DNA of 43,009 bases from Selenomonadaceae bacterium (GTDB taxonomy: Bacteria > Bacillota > Negativicutes > Selenomonadales > Selenomonadaceae). The position numbers and the translations under genes were made by a program. The notes below the pieces were generated by a model. That model ran no database searches, had not been told where the DNA came from, and saw only the letters and a program-made list of their open reading frames with translations. Each line of letters starts with the position of its first letter. Within the stretch, counting starts at the first letter, position 1. Below are positions 23,471 through 32,351 of this stretch, in pieces. The stretch spans positions 1 to 43,009 of the forward strand of contig JAFWWC010000039.1 of assembly GCA_017518105.1 (NCBI GenBank), written 5' to 3'.

Positions 23471-26116
23471 TTGAGCAACATATCGAAGACCTACGAGCCG
23501 CAACAATTCGAGAAAGAAATTTACGCGGCTTGGGAACGAAATAAAAATTTCCACACGACAGCAGACGCGGCGGGCGAGCCGTATTGCATTGTTATACCGC
23601 CGCCGAACGTCACGGGGCAACTTCATATGGGGCACGCCCTCGACGAGACGTTGCAAGATATTTTAATCCGTTGGCACCGCATGAAAGGCGACAATACCCT
23701 TTGGATGCCGGGCACAGACCACGCGGGCATTGCCACACAAGCTAAGGTTGAAGAACAGTTGCGCGGCGAGGGCACCAATCGCTACGAACTCGGACGCGAA
23801 GAATTTCTAAAGCGCGTTTGGAAATGGAAGGAGACTTATGGCAATCGAATCAGCTATCAGCTTCGGACGCTCGGCTCAAGTTGCGACTGGGAACGCGAAC
23901 GCTTTACTATGGACGCGGGTTGCTCGGCGGCAGTTCGTAAGGTCTTCGTCAGACTGTACAACGAGGGCTTAATCTATCGTGGCACTCGCATAACTAATTG
24001 GTGTCCAAAGTGCAACACGGCGTTAAGCGATATTGAAGTTGAGCACGAGCCGGAGCAGGGGCACCTTTGGCACTTGCGCTATCCCTTCAAAGACGGTAGC
24101 GGATATGTCGTGGTTGCGACGACTCGTCCTGAAACGATGCTCGGCGATACGGGCGTAGCACTTCACCCTGACGACGAACGCTATAAAAATCTCGTCGGCA
24201 AGACTTTGATACTGCCGCTGGTCAATCGTGAAATGCCTCTGTTCGCTGATAGCTACGTTGATAAGGAGTTCGGCACGGGAGCTGTTAAAGTCACGCCCGC
24301 CCACGACCCGAACGATTACGAAATGGGCTTGCGTCATAATCTGGAGCAAGTAAAAGTCATTAGCAACGAAGGCAAGATGATTGACGCGGGCAAGTACACT
24401 GGCTTAGACCGCTACGAGTGCCGCAAGCAGATTGTCGCTGACTTGGAGGCGGGCGGCTACCTCGTCAAGGTCGAGAATCATGAACACGCCGTCGGGCATT
24501 GCCACCGTTGCCACACGACGATTGAGCCGCTGATTAGCAAGCAATGGTTCGTCAAAATGGAGACTCTTGCCGCGCCCGCGATTGAGGCTGTCAAGTCTGG
24601 GGCGTTGCAGTTCGTTCCGGAGCGGTTCACGAAGATTTATATTAACTGGCTGGAGAATATTCGCGATTGGTGCATAAGCCGGCAGCTGTGGTGGGGGCAT
24701 CAAATTCCGGCTTGGTATTGCGACGACTGCGGCGAGATGACAGTTTCGGAAGAAGACGTTGACGAGTGCCCGCATTGCCACAGTAAAAATCTGCGCCGCG
24801 AAGAGGACGTTCTCGACACGTGGTTTAGTTCTGCGTTGTGGCCATTCAGCACGCTCGGCTATCCCGAAGAGACACCAGAACTTAAGAAGTTTTATCCGAC
24901 AAGCGTCCTAGTCACGGGCTACGATATAATTTTCTTCTGGGTGTCGCGAATGGTGATGATGGGGCTGAAGTTCCGCGGCGAGGTTCCGTTCCGCAAAGTG
25001 TTTATTCATGGCTTGGTTCGCGACGAACTCGGACGCAAGATGAGCAAGTCACTTAATAACGGCGTCGACCCCGTAGAGGTCATAGAGAAATACGGCGCGG
25101 ACTCTCTGCGGTTCATGCTAGTCACGGGCAACACGCCCGGAAATGATTTGCGGTTTTATTGGTCGCGTGTGGAGTCGGCTCGGAACTTCGCGAACAAGAT
25201 TTGGAATGCGTCACGGTTCCTGCTGATGAACTTGGAAGACTTCGACCCGACCTTCAAGCCGACGCCCGACGATTTAGAGCTAGCGGACAAGTGGATTTTC
25301 CAGAAGCTAGCGTATCGAATCGAAACCGTCACGGATAATCTTAACCGCTTTGAACTGGGCGAGGCGGCTCGTCAGCTGTATGAGCTTATCTGGTTCAATT
25401 TCTGCGATTATTACATTGAGCTAGCAAAGACGCGGCTTTACGGCTCCGACGCACGGGCAAAAGCAACTGTTCGGTTCGTGCTGGCAACGGTGCTTGAGAC
25501 TGTGCTTAGGTTGCTGCATCCGTTTATGCCATTCTTGACTGAAATCATTAGGCAGAAGCTCCCGAACGCCGAAGGCTCAATCATGCTGGCGAAGTATCCT
25601 ACACGCGACGAGCTTTCCGAACTAATCACCGACGACGATAGCATTGACAACGCGGCGGACTTAATCTTTAACACGGTAAGGACAATCCGCAACTTGAAAT
25701 CGGAGCTGGGCATTGATTCCCGCAAAAAGGCGGCGGTCGTCTTGAAGGTCACGCACGAACAGTTCAAAGAAGTTTTGCAGGAGAATTCGAGTTACCTAAC
25801 CACGCTTGCCTTCGCAGAGCCGATAACCTTCGCCGAGGAAAAGCCCGCGCACGCAATCGGCGCAGTGCTTGAGGGCGTGGAAATTTATCTGCCGTTGGAA
25901 GGCTTAATCGACACGGAAAAGGAAATCGCCCGCCTGACTAAGGAGCTGGATAAAGTTCGCAAGGGCGCGGCGTCGACGGCTGGCAAGCTCAATAACGAAC
26001 GCTTCCTTAGCAAAGCCCCCGCCGAAGTCGTGCAATCGGAACGTGATAAACTCGTCGCGGCGCAGGAAAAAATTTCGTCGCTTGAGCAGAGGATTAAACA
26101 GCTTGAAAACTTATAA
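23471..26116 (+). CDS. valS: Valyl-tRNA synthetase
   Basis: 881 aa from TTG 23471, with AGGAGG (23457-23462) 8 bp ahead. Class I synthetase charging tRNA-Val. It has the HIGH-type motif PPPNVTGQLHMGHALD (~41-56), the CP1 editing domain with TTRPETMLGDTGVA and a conserved stretch KVTPAHDPNDYEMG, zinc-type knuckles (CPKC; CDDC/CPHC), KMSKS at ~521-527 (GRKMSKSLNNG), the anticodon domain, and a C-terminal coiled coil (DTEKEIARLTKELDKVRKG to the end). Full bacterial length. It overlaps folC by 14 bp, so the two are translationally linked. Confidence 0.97.
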   Translation: MSNISKTYEPQQFEKEIYAAWERNKNFHTTADAAGEPYCIVIPPPNVTGQLHMGHALDETLQDILIRWHRMKGDNTLWMPGTDHAGIATQAKVEEQLRGEGTNRYELGREEFLKRVWKWKETYGNRISYQLRTLGSSCDWERERFTMDAGCSAAVRKVFVRLYNEGLIYRGTRITNWCPKCNTALSDIEVEHEPEQGHLWHLRYPFKDGSGYVVVATTRPETMLGDTGVALHPDDERYKNLVGKTLILPLVNREMPLFADSYVDKEFGTGAVKVTPAHDPNDYEMGLRHNLEQVKVISNEGKMIDAGKYTGLDRYECRKQIVADLEAGGYLVKVENHEHAVGHCHRCHTTIEPLISKQWFVKMETLAAPAIEAVKSGALQFVPERFTKIYINWLENIRDWCISRQLWWGHQIPAWYCDDCGEMTVSEEDVDECPHCHSKNLRREEDVLDTWFSSALWPFSTLGYPEETPELKKFYPTSVLVTGYDIIFFWVSRMVMMGLKFRGEVPFRKVFIHGLVRDELGRKMSKSLNNGVDPVEVIEKYGADSLRFMLVTGNTPGNDLRFYWSRVESARNFANKIWNASRFLLMNLEDFDPTFKPTPDDLELADKWIFQKLAYRIETVTDNLNRFELGEAARQLYELIWFNFCDYYIELAKTRLYGSDARAKATVRFVLATVLETVLRLLHPFMPFLTEIIRQKLPNAEGSIMLAKYPTRDELSELITDDDSIDNAADLIFNTVRTIRNLKSELGIDSRKKAAVVLKVTHEQFKEVLQENSSYLTTLAFAEPITFAEEKPAHAIGAVLEGVEIYLPLEGLIDTEKEIARLTKELDKVRKGAASTAGKLNNERFLSKAPAEVVQSERDKLVAAQEKISSLEQRIKQLENL

Positions 26117-27272
26117 AGACGCGTTGAGTTATCTGGACTGGCTGTGCGTCTTCGGCGTCAAGGAAGGTCTCAAACGGATTAAAGCCCTCGCCGAGGCGTT
26201 GGGCAATCCGCAGAACGCTTACAGGACGATTCACGTTGCCGGCACTAATGGCAAAGGTTCGGTATGCGCTATACTCGCTGAAATGCTAAAGGCTCAAGGG
26301 CTGACAGTCGGATTGTTCACGTCGCCGCACTTGGAAAGCTATTGCGAACGAATCAAAATCAACGGCGTGGACATTCCCGAAGAAGACTTTGCCGAAATGA
26401 TTTTCCGAGTCAGAGCCTGCAACGTCGAGGCAACGCACTTTGAAGTTTTGACGGCGGCGGCGTTCCTCTACTTCAAAGTTCGTGCGGTTGATGTGGCAGT
26501 TATCGAAGTTGGCTTGGGCGGCACGCTCGATTCAACGAACATTATCACGCCGGAGCTTTCAATCATCACGAACATTGCCCTTGACCACGAAAACATTTTG
26601 GGCGACTTGGAAGGCATTGCACGCAACAAAGCAGGTATCATCAAACCGAACGTCCCGACGGTTACGGGTGCACAGGGCAAGCCCCTTGAGATTATCCGAG
26701 CCGTTGCTAAAGAAAAAAATTCCGCATTGCACGAAGTCACGACTCCCGCCAATGTCAAAGTCAACTTGAGCGGCGAGTATCAAAAGATGAACGCGGCGAT
26801 TGCGATTAAGGCGGCTCAGGTTCTCGGCATTGACGGCGCGGCGATTGAGGCGGGCTTAGCTCACGTCGAATGGGCTGGACGCTTTGAAGTCATCGACACT
26901 GCGGCGGGCGTCGTCGTGATTGACGGGGCGCATAATCCTAACGGGGCAGCGGCTCTTCATCACAGCTTAGATAAAACATTTCCAAACGGTCGACGGGCTT
27001 GGCTCTTCGGTGCGTTGCGGGATAAGGACTTCGACAGCATGATTAAGATTCTGTTCCGCGCAGATGATTTCGTTATCGTCACGCCGCCCGACTCTGAACG
27101 CGCCGCCTCGACTGATACCTTGTGCAAGTGTCTGCATGAACGCGGCATTAAGTGCTTGGCAATCGAAAATAACGTTGCGGCAGTCGAACGGCTCATGAAG
27201 ACTTCAAGCGACGTGAAGATTATCGCCGGCTCGTTGTACTTAATCGGGGCGGTCAGAAGGTTTGTTGTTTAA
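26103..27272 (+). CDS. folC: Folylpolyglutamate synthase / dihydrofolate synthase
   Basis: 389 aa from TTG 26103, inside the end of valS, with AGAGGA about 8 bp ahead. The open frame extends 60 bp further up within valS but has no start site there. It adds glutamates to folates, and possibly makes dihydrofolate. Mur-ligase family: P-loop HVAGTNGKGSV, TSPHLESYCERIKING, EVGLGGTLDSTN, ITNIALDHENILG and, in the C-terminal domain, DGAHNPNGAAAL and FGALRDKDF. The valS–folC pair is a common Firmicutes arrangement. It ends 16 bp before the next gene. Confidence 0.95.
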   Translation: MKTYKDALSYLDWLCVFGVKEGLKRIKALAEALGNPQNAYRTIHVAGTNGKGSVCAILAEMLKAQGLTVGLFTSPHLESYCERIKINGVDIPEEDFAEMIFRVRACNVEATHFEVLTAAAFLYFKVRAVDVAVIEVGLGGTLDSTNIITPELSIITNIALDHENILGDLEGIARNKAGIIKPNVPTVTGAQGKPLEIIRAVAKEKNSALHEVTTPANVKVNLSGEYQKMNAAIAIKAAQVLGIDGAAIEAGLAHVEWAGRFEVIDTAAGVVVIDGAHNPNGAAALHHSLDKTFPNGRRAWLFGALRDKDFDSMIKILFRADDFVIVTPPDSERAASTDTLCKCLHERGIKCLAIENNVAAVERLMKTSSDVKIIAGSLYLIGAVRRFVV

Positions 27273-27288
27273 GAAGGGAGGCGGGGCA

Positions 27289-28851
27289 TTGGATAGAGTG
27301 AGCGTCTTTGCTAGGCGTCGGCGGATAAGGAACTTGGAAGACTGGACACTTTACGCCGTCTTAACGGAAGCATTCTTCCTCGCGCTCTCTCCTACGGTTG
27401 CGGCGACGGCGGTCGTTTTCGGCGTGATAACATGGTTCCTAAGAAGCCGGATTGATTCCCATTACAAGATACGGGGCTTGCCCTTCGACGTGCCAGTTAC
27501 AATCTTTTTGCTAATCGGAGCGATAAGCGTCTTCACGTCGTCGGCGCGGAGTTTCGACTTGATTTACAATTACTGCTCGCTAGTCGGCATTTACGCGCTA
27601 ACGTATCTAATCGTCGGGCAGACAATCCAAAAGACCGAGCAAGTCAAATGGGTAGCGCAAGCCCTCGGCGCGTCGGCAGTGCTGGTCGTGCTGTGGGGCT
27701 TCTTCCAATTTGTCTTCGGTGTGGACGTGGCTGACGTGAAGTGGACAGACCCCGAAGCCTTCCCAGAACTAAGGAAGCGTATCTTCTCGACGCTGGAAAA
27801 TCCGAACGTGCTAGCGGGTTATCTGGACGTGATGATTTGCTTGGCGTTAGGGCTCTTGACTAAGGCGGAGCGTCGGGCGCAAAAGATAATCCTAATCGTC
27901 GCGATTGGTCTGCTTGCCCTTTGCTTAGTTATGACTTACTCACGCGGGGCATTCATTGCGATAGCGATTGTCTTTGCGGTTTACGGCGTGTGGAAGGATT
28001 GGAGGGTTTTAATTTTCTTCGCGGCGATTACCGGACTACTTGCCTACAGCGATTCGACTTTCACGAACAGAATCTTATCGGCGTTCAGCATGGGCGATTC
28101 CTCAGAGGCGGTGCGCGTCGGCATTTGGGTCAGTACGTCGGCTATGATTAGCGACCACCCGTTCACGGGTATTGGCTGGGGTGCTTATCAATTCGTCTAT
28201 CCGCAATACAATTACTTCGTCGCCGACCCGAACATCATCATCTATCACGCGCACAACATCTATCTGAACTACGCGGCTGAAGTCGGTATCGTCGGGGCTT
28301 TGGCGTTTTTCTGGTACTTCTTCGGGACAATGTTTATCTCGTTCGGCATGAGTGAACGCGGCGTGGAGAAATGGTTTAGCGAGCACGTCGAGAAAATTTT
28401 TGCGTCAAACGCCTTCTTGCAGGAGCTTGCGGAGCTGATTAACGAGAAGTTCTCTGAGTTCGCTAACAGGGTTTTGGATTTGTTCAGCCGGAAGAAGTCA
28501 CACGTCGTTAAAAAGACGGGAGAGCTTATCCACCACGAGGAAATGAATTTCAGCGAACACACGCGCCAAAAGTTTTCGGAGGATATTCCCGTCGGCGGCG
28601 AAAACATTTCCGCGAAGATTATCAAGCTAGACGACGCGATTGACGATAAGCAAGAGCCGATTGATTGGAACGACGCCACGAAGATTGACGATAAAAAATT
28701 CCTCGACGGGTTGCAGCTGGGAATTGGGCTAGCGTTTCTGTCTATGGCGTTGAATGGGTTCACGGACGATTTGCTTTTCAATATCCCAAGCTCAATGCTA
28801 ATGTGGATGCTCGGTGCGTTGGCGGCGGCGATTGACAAGATTAAACACTAA
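27289..28851 (+). CDS. O-antigen ligase / polymerase-like membrane protein with a large soluble insertion
   Basis: 520 aa from TTG 27289, preceded by GGGAGGCG (27276-27283). About 10-12 membrane segments. The Wzy_C / WaaL-type region is recognisable from TYSRGAFIAI and a conserved periplasmic loop (ISDHPFTGIGWGAYQFVYPQY, then YHAHNIYLNYAAEVGIVG) with the His and Arg residues of this family. An unusual feature is a charged soluble stretch at about residues 355-470 (many Glu/Lys/Asp) between the last membrane segments. It may join or polymerise surface polysaccharide. Its place between folC and rex is curious, but spacing indicates one operon. Confidence 0.8.
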   Translation: MDRVSVFARRRRIRNLEDWTLYAVLTEAFFLALSPTVAATAVVFGVITWFLRSRIDSHYKIRGLPFDVPVTIFLLIGAISVFTSSARSFDLIYNYCSLVGIYALTYLIVGQTIQKTEQVKWVAQALGASAVLVVLWGFFQFVFGVDVADVKWTDPEAFPELRKRIFSTLENPNVLAGYLDVMICLALGLLTKAERRAQKIILIVAIGLLALCLVMTYSRGAFIAIAIVFAVYGVWKDWRVLIFFAAITGLLAYSDSTFTNRILSAFSMGDSSEAVRVGIWVSTSAMISDHPFTGIGWGAYQFVYPQYNYFVADPNIIIYHAHNIYLNYAAEVGIVGALAFFWYFFGTMFISFGMSERGVEKWFSEHVEKIFASNAFLQELAELINEKFSEFANRVLDLFSRKKSHVVKKTGELIHHEEMNFSEHTRQKFSEDIPVGGENISAKIIKLDDAIDDKQEPIDWNDATKIDDKKFLDGLQLGIGLAFLSMALNGFTDDLLFNIPSSMLMWMLGALAAAIDKIKH

Positions 28852-28865
28852 GGAGGCAAGCGCAG

Positions 28866-29489
28866 TTGAAGAAGACAATTTCACAGGCGACGATTGACAG
28901 ATTGCCGCTGTACTTTAGGACATTGCGATTAGTCGAGGCAGAAGCCATTGACATAATCTCATCAGACGAGCTGGGGCGGCGACTGGACATCACGCCGGAG
29001 CAAATCCGCAAAGACTTGGCGACGTTCGGGCAATTCGGCAGGAAGGGTATTGGCTATGACGTTCGCGAGTTGCGGGATAGGATTGAAAACATTTTGGGCT
29101 TGCATAATAAGTGGCGGCTTGCGATTGTCGGCATGGGTCATTTGGGCGGCGCGCTTGCCAATTACGTGAACTTTGCGCCGCTGGGCTTTTCGGTCGTGGC
29201 ACTCTTCGACAACGATAAAGAAATCATCGGCAGTAAGGTCAACGGGCTTGAAGTCAACGACGCGTCGAGTATGGAGAAAATCATCGCGGAACGGTCGGTT
29301 GATATTGGAGTTATCACGGTTCCTGCCAGCGAGGCTCAAGGCGTGGCGGATTCGCTGATTGCGGCGGGCGTCAAGGGCATTTGGAACTTTGCGCCGATAA
29401 AGCTTAACGTGCCGATTGATATTCCGCTCGTCAACGAGGATTTGTCCGTTGGCTTGAGTGCGTTAAGCTATCACATGTCACAGGATTAG
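28866..29489 (+). CDS. rex: Redox-sensing transcriptional repressor Rex
   Basis: 207 aa from TTG 28866, with AAGGAGG 8 bp ahead. Rex senses the NADH/NAD ratio and represses fermentation and respiration genes. N-terminal winged helix: a segment starting TIDRLPLYFRTL, SSDELGRRLDITPEQIRKDL, and FGQFGRKGIGY. The C-terminal Rossmann domain has VGMGHLGGALANY and FDNDKEIIG; the later NFAPIKLNVP and C-terminal SYHMSQD are also typical. Full length. It probably targets genes such as the lactate-type dehydrogenase; that is inference. Confidence 0.96.
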   Translation: MKKTISQATIDRLPLYFRTLRLVEAEAIDIISSDELGRRLDITPEQIRKDLATFGQFGRKGIGYDVRELRDRIENILGLHNKWRLAIVGMGHLGGALANYVNFAPLGFSVVALFDNDKEIIGSKVNGLEVNDASSMEKIIAERSVDIGVITVPASEAQGVADSLIAAGVKGIWNFAPIKLNVPIDIPLVNEDLSVGLSALSYHMSQD

Positions 29490-29502
29490 GAGTTGGTTTG
29501 AA

Positions 29503-29730
29503 ATGATGACGTTCTTAATGATATTGGACGCGATAATCTCAGTCGCGTTGATTGGGGTTATCTTGGGGCAAGAGGCGAAGTCGGGCGGTATGGGCGGTAT
29601 GGACGGCGGTTCGGATGCTGTCTTCTCTGGCAAGGCTCGCGGCATGGATGCGTTCCTTGCTAGGCTGACAATTATATTGGGCGTTCTGTTCGCCGTGATT
29701 ACTTTGATTATCGCCAAGATGAGTATGTAG
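29503..29730 (+). CDS. secG: Preprotein translocase subunit SecG
   Basis: 75 aa. Two hydrophobic segments (LMILDAIISVALIGVIL and RLTIILGVLFAVITLIIA) flank the Gly-rich cytoplasmic loop EAKSGGMGGMDGGSDAVFSG, the typical SecG layout. It is a non-essential part of the SecYEG channel. ATG 29503 or 29506 could be used; AGGAG lies at 29488-29492. The order secG–carboxylesterase–rnr is a known Firmicutes arrangement. Confidence 0.92.
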   Translation: MMTFLMILDAIISVALIGVILGQEAKSGGMGGMDGGSDAVFSGKARGMDAFLARLTIILGVLFAVITLIIAKMSM

Positions 29731-29763
29731 GTTGTGGCAAACTTTTCTTTGCTCACCCAAAGA

Positions 29764-29823
29764 CCCGCTTTAAAAGCGGGGGAATAGTGAGGGCATTTAC
29801 ACTGGATGCAACGTTCACGTTGC
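29764..29823 (+). repeat. Two perfect hairpins in the secG–esterase spacer
   Basis: CCCGCTT (29764-29770) / AAGCGGG (29774-29780), and GCAACG (29808-29813) / CGTTGC (29818-29823) with loop TTCA. They come before the terminator and have no T tract of their own. The spacer of 170 bp contains no gene. The role is unknown. Confidence 0.5.
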
Positions 29824-29830
29824 CGCGGCG

Positions 29831-29858
29831 GGAGCCGTCGTCCATGACGGCTCCTTTA
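29831..29858 (+). terminator. Terminator after secG
   Basis: Perfect 9-bp stem GGAGCCGTC (29831-29839) / GACGGCTCC (29846-29854), 6-nt loop, then TTTATT. Confidence 0.75.
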
Positions 29859-29900
29859 TTACAGAGATTTATTATAAAAGTCTTTTGGGAGGAGAATATC

Positions 29901-30635
29901 TTGATTGACGGTGGAAAATCTTTTTTGCTTAAAGGCGGTTCAAGCGGTGTCTTGCTGATTCATGGTTTCACCGGCTTGCCCGCCGAACTTTTTTTGCTCG
30001 GACAATTTCTAAACCACGCTGGTTTTACGGTTCATTGCCACAGGTTAGCGGGTCATGGCACCGACGAAAATGATTTAATACGTACGACCAAAGACGATTG
30101 GTTTAATTCCGTTCTCGACGGATTTTTTATTCTGCGCGGCGTTTGCGACCAAATCTTTGTCGTCGGGCACTCTATGGGCGGGCTTCTGACGTTGAAACTT
30201 TCGACTCAACAAGACGTGGCTAAGATTATGACGCTCGCCGCGCCGATTTTTATTGATGACGGACTCGGCTTGAAGAATCTTCCGCCACGTGAATTTTGCG
30301 GCAACGCTTGCATTGTTCAGCCTCGAAAAAAACTTTTGGACGTGCCGCAAACCGCTAACGACGTTTATAAGAAGACTCCGCTCATCAGTGTGCATGAACT
30401 CGTTGACTTGATTGACGATGTGAAAAATCTTCTGCCGAAAGTCACTGCGCCAATACTCATCATGCACGGCGAAGAAGATCATACAGCTCAACCGCGCTCA
30501 GCACGCTACATAATGGATAACGTCGGCTCACGGACTAAAAAAGTTATCACCGTCTCCAACAGCGGACACCTTCTACCACTCGACGAAAACCGCGAATTCG
30601 TCTTTGAGGAAATCTTAGACTTCATAAGGAGTTGA
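29901..30635 (+). CDS. Alpha/beta hydrolase, carboxylesterase (Est30-like)
   Basis: 244 aa from TTG 29901, with GGGAGGAG (29887-29894) 6 bp ahead; the frame is open further upstream, but that part overlaps the terminator. The catalytic triad can be read: Ser91 in GHSMGG, Asp193 in HGEEDHTAQP and His223 in NSGHLLPLD. The oxyanion-hole region is LLIHGFTGLP. Cytoplasmic esterases of this type follow secG and precede rnr in many Firmicutes; their natural substrate is poorly known. Confidence 0.9.
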   Translation: MIDGGKSFLLKGGSSGVLLIHGFTGLPAELFLLGQFLNHAGFTVHCHRLAGHGTDENDLIRTTKDDWFNSVLDGFFILRGVCDQIFVVGHSMGGLLTLKLSTQQDVAKIMTLAAPIFIDDGLGLKNLPPREFCGNACIVQPRKKLLDVPQTANDVYKKTPLISVHELVDLIDDVKNLLPKVTAPILIMHGEEDHTAQPRSARYIMDNVGSRTKKVITVSNSGHLLPLDENREFVFEEILDFIRS

Positions 30636-30640
30636 TTCAA

Positions 30641-31231
30641 ATGGCAACCGAAATTCTTATCAACACTTACGACGACTACGAAATCATTGAGGGGGAAAAA
30701 TTCATGGCACCGAGCGCAGATGCATGGCACAATAACACGTTAGGAAAATTGTATTTGCTTATTGGAATGCACGTAGCGACTAACAGGCTGGGATTGGTCT
30801 TTACTGATAGTTTGGACGTCCACTTCCCCGACGGCAATCTTTTCAAGCCGGATTTTATGTTCATCAGCGCGGCGAACAGCAAAATTGTCGTCGACAACAA
30901 ACACAGCACGATTCACGGCGTGCCCGATATGGTTGCCGAAGTTTTTTCCCGCTCGACTATGAAAAATGACGTTGGCATTAAAAAAGAGATTTACGAACGC
31001 AACGGCGTCAAAGAATATTGGATTATCAACCCGTGGAGCGAGAGTATCGAAGTTTATCTCCTGCGCGACGGCAAATATTTCTTGGACGACGTTTATCACA
31101 ACTACAGCGAGGCTGAATGGAACGAGTTGACTGACGAGGAACGCGCCGAAATCAAAAAGGAAGTGCCCGTTACGGTTTTGGACGGCTTCAAAGTCAAGAT
31201 TAAAAATATTTTCGGCTGGTTCATCGAATAA
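30641..31231 (+). CDS. Uma2 family (DUF820) PD-(D/E)XK nuclease-fold protein
   Basis: 196 aa from ATG 30641, preceded by AAGGAG at 30627-30632, with start 5 bp after the esterase stop. Features of the family are YEIIEGEKFMAPSA near the N-terminus, the PD of LFKPDFMFIS, MVAEVFSRST with the Glu of the ExS motif, and a segment starting KKEIYERNGVKEYWIINP. These are the residues of the PD-(D/E)XK metal site. Uma2 proteins are common in cyanobacteria and some Firmicutes and their role is not known. It is the first of three genes that interrupt the usual esterase–rnr order. Confidence 0.85.
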   Translation: MATEILINTYDDYEIIEGEKFMAPSADAWHNNTLGKLYLLIGMHVATNRLGLVFTDSLDVHFPDGNLFKPDFMFISAANSKIVVDNKHSTIHGVPDMVAEVFSRSTMKNDVGIKKEIYERNGVKEYWIINPWSESIEVYLLRDGKYFLDDVYHNYSEAEWNELTDEERAEIKKEVPVTVLDGFKVKIKNIFGWFIE

Positions 31232-31243
31232 GGAGCTGATTTT

Positions 31244-31954
31244 ATGGCAAAAAAAGAACGATTTGCATTGATGATGGAGGATGGCGCACAGGTTCGCAAT
31301 ATCGACGACCTCAAGGCGCATTTCGACGTTGGCTCGGTCGTCAGAGATTTTTCTAGCGGAAAATTGCTCACGTGGCTCGAAGACCGCTACTATGACGACG
31401 AGGCGGACGCTATCCGCGCCATTAACGACAATGACGCTTGCTTGGGGGCGAAACTCTGCAAAATTTTCGGCGTGGAGACCCCTGAGGAGATTGAAAGACG
31501 CCTTCAACGCCTTAATCGCCTCAAACAGTTCACCAACGACGAAAAAATCTTGTCCAAAGTCGATTGTGTTGCCTTCGACCAGGAAAATTTAGCTGATTTG
31601 CTCGATGAAGGCGTCGACGAAATTTATTTGTGCGAAAATCGCTTTGTTATCCCGCTCCGCATGAAAAATAAGGTTTATATCGGCGTCGGCAAGGCTATCG
31701 CGGTTATTCGTAGCAAAGAGCCTGTCGACTTCGATAAAATCAACATTACCTTTAAAAATATTGCCTTCGACGACGACTATCAAAAAATTATTGACGCGTT
31801 GCCTCTGCTCGCTAAAGTTGAGTCGCAAAAAGTTAAAACGCCACAAATAGTTACTGAAGATTATAGCTATGATGACCTGATTAAAGCCAACAACACCCTG
31901 TTGCAGTCACTGCAGGCAAATATCGAGAAAAAATTTAATTTAATAAGGAGTTGA
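31244..31954 (+). CDS. Conserved protein of unknown function
   Basis: 236 aa; ATG 31244, preceded by AAGGAG. I cannot name a family. The N-terminal ~85 residues have a clear pattern, with MMEDGAQVRNIDDLKAHFD, LLTWLEDRYYDDEADAI and LCKIFGVE. This type of sequence (a short regulated-looking domain with WLxDRYYxxEA) recurs in other Negativicutes/Clostridia proteins as far as I recall. The rest is mixed α/β with no membrane segment and no obvious catalytic motif, ending in a helical tail. Tight spacing on both sides (13 and 4 bp) shows it is part of the operon. Confidence 0.7.
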   Translation: MAKKERFALMMEDGAQVRNIDDLKAHFDVGSVVRDFSSGKLLTWLEDRYYDDEADAIRAINDNDACLGAKLCKIFGVETPEEIERRLQRLNRLKQFTNDEKILSKVDCVAFDQENLADLLDEGVDEIYLCENRFVIPLRMKNKVYIGVGKAIAVIRSKEPVDFDKINITFKNIAFDDDYQKIIDALPLLAKVESQKVKTPQIVTEDYSYDDLIKANNTLLQSLQANIEKKFNLIRS

Positions 31955-31958
31955 TTAA

Positions 31959-32351
31959 ATGGCAGATGAATATTGCTTTGCTTGCGGCGAAAAAAATCCT
32001 ATCGGCTTGCATTTGAGCTTTAATTTCGACGGCGAACGCATTTTTACGAAAAAAATCCTGCCAAAAGAGTTTCAAGGCTACGACGGCACCGCTCACGGCG
32101 GAATTCTTTCCACTATGCTCGATGAAACCATGTGCAAGTTCATTTCCGCGAAATATCACGAAAAAGCCGTTACTGGTCGCCTCGAAATTCGCTATAAATA
32201 CCCTACGCCCGTTAATCAGGAACTTAAAATCACCGCGTGGCAAGAAAATCAGCGGAAAAATATAATTTCAATGCGTGCAACGGTCGAAACGCTCGACGGA
32301 ACCGTAACTGCGGAGGCGACTGCTAAATTTGCGCTCGTAAATGCATTATGA
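31959..32351 (+). CDS. PaaI-like hotdog-fold thioesterase
   Basis: 130 aa from ATG 31959, with AAGGAG ahead. The N-terminal CFACGEKNPIGLHL and the central helix motif GTAHGGILSTMLDETM are typical of the PaaI/YbgC-like hotdog thioesterases; the Asp/Glu of the DE pair acts in hydrolysis of acyl-CoA in the family. Its substrate is unknown. The stop overlaps the rnr start (ATGA), so the two are translationally coupled. Confidence 0.85.
   Translation: MADEYCFACGEKNPIGLHLSFNFDGERIFTKKILPKEFQGYDGTAHGGILSTMLDETMCKFISAKYHEKAVTGRLEIRYKYPTPVNQELKITAWQENQRKNIISMRATVETLDGTVTAEATAKFALVNAL

Noticed and set aside
28269..28838. 189-codon minus-strand frame under the O-antigen-ligase-like gene
   Set aside because: Ser-rich, low-complexity shadow of the sense gene; no start signal.
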